Shown piece by piece: positions 63,620 through 64,000 of a stretch of DNA of 64,000 nt. Numbering within the stretch: position 1 is the stretch's first letter; the number at the start of each line of letters is the position of its first letter. Both the position numbers and the translations under genes were made by a program. The notes beneath the pieces were generated by a model. That model made no database searches. It was not told where the DNA came from and worked only from the letters and a program-made list of their open reading frames with translations. The DNA is from CAVRAW01 sp963716135 (GTDB taxonomy: Bacteria > Planctomycetota > Planctomycetia > Pirellulales > JADZDJ01). The stretch spans positions 1 through 64,000 of the forward strand of contig OY970289.1 of assembly GCA_963716135.1 (NCBI GenBank), given 5' to 3'.

Positions 63620-64000
63620 ATGCCGTCTTTCCTCTATCCATTGCCGATCGCCATCGTCGGCGGCCTGATCGCGCTGCCGATCGCGATCCATCTGATCAAC
63701 CTCATGCGCCATCGCAAGGTGCAATGGGCGGCGATGGAGTTTCTGCTCACCAGCCAAAAGCGTAATCGCACCTGGGTCATGCTCAAGCAACTGCTGTTGT
63801 TGCTATTGCGCGTGGCCGCCATCGCCGGCGCCGTGCTGCTGGTCACCCAACCGATCGTGCAAAACAAGCTCGGCGGCCTCTTCGGCGGCAACAAGCTGCA
63901 CCACATCGTGCTGTTGGACGACAGCTTTTCCATGTCCGACAGTTGGGCCGGCACCACCGCGTTTGATGAAGCCAAGGGCGTCATCCAGCGCCTGGGCACA
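63620..64000 (+). CDS. BatA-like N-terminal domain protein, 3' end outside window
   Basis: The first 127 codons of a BatA/aerotolerance-type membrane protein. GAGG lies 10 nt before ATG 63620. The start MPSFLYPLPIAIVGGLIALP is the first membrane helix. The conserved HLINLMRHRKVQWAAMEFLL and the second helix LKQLLLLLLRVAAIAGAVLL follow. The VWA domain begins with IVLLDDSFSMSDSW (MIDAS DxSxS). It closes the PQQ/TPR - toroid - MoxR - DUF58 - BatA order before the window ends. Confidence 0.9.
   Translation, partial: MPSFLYPLPIAIVGGLIALPIAIHLINLMRHRKVQWAAMEFLLTSQKRNRTWVMLKQLLLLLLRVAAIAGAVLLVTQPIVQNKLGGLFGGNKLHHIVLLDDSFSMSDSWAGTTAFDEAKGVIQRLGT

Overview
The window looks like a chromosomal segment of a planctomycete, probably order Pirellulales. 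The support is the GC-rich coding, a Ser/Thr kinase with a C-terminal membrane anchor, a MoxR-DUF58-BatA cluster beside a prenyltransferase-repeat protein and a giant PQQ/TPR protein, a VIT-VWA protein, CsrA with FlgM, and many secreted proteins of families common in planctomycetes. The assignment rests on gene content only.

Layout. 0-20 kb holds mostly housekeeping and cell-surface genes: kinase, glutaredoxin, cobalamin adenosyltransferase, ankyrin lipoprotein, transglutaminase, VIT-VWA, ilvD, a HAD hydrolase, an LplT-like transporter, guaA and surE. 20-27.5 kb holds a secreted esterase, a four-helix-bundle (23S-IVP type) gene flanked by GTAC heptamers, and a minus-strand operon GT4 - toroid protein - GH130 - cupin. 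27.5-38.2 kb is a cluster of small, mostly stress-type proteins (DUF3309, DUF883-like, lmo0937-type, two MpsC/DUF2294 proteins, two CsrA, a YXWXXGYW-repeat protein, a desaturase, a hybrid histidine kinase). 38-49 kb holds a secreted DUF3352-like protein, an HD phosphohydrolase, an ABC-2 permease, a Fur-family regulator, FlgM and an EF-hand protein. 49.7-51.1 kb is a tRNA-Phe with a 1.3 kb insert bounded by a copy of the tRNA 3' end, followed by polysaccharide-type genes and HU. 55.6-64 kb is the PQQ/TPR - prenyltransferase-repeat - MoxR - DUF58 - BatA cluster, which runs off the window.

The most interesting signal is a family of four near-identical structured leader elements on the minus strand (about 31.8, 32.4, 34.1 and 36.9 kb). 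Each lies in the 5' leader of a small gene or operon (MpsC/DUF2294-csrA, a 28-aa peptide, an lmo0937-type 48-aa peptide, csrA). Each has a conserved hairpin domain with compensatory changes followed by an intrinsic terminator just before the gene. This looks like a shared cis-acting RNA regulon that I cannot match to a known class.

A second signal is a set of about eleven intergenic loci made of degenerate 7-8 nt words, often arranged as two inverted arms that would fold into long hairpins. Each locus uses a different word.

Caution: 14 genes, including ilvD and HU, are broken by 16 apparent 1-2 nt frameshifts. At this density, unpolished sequence error is the simplest reading. I annotate these genes as single units and give the break points.
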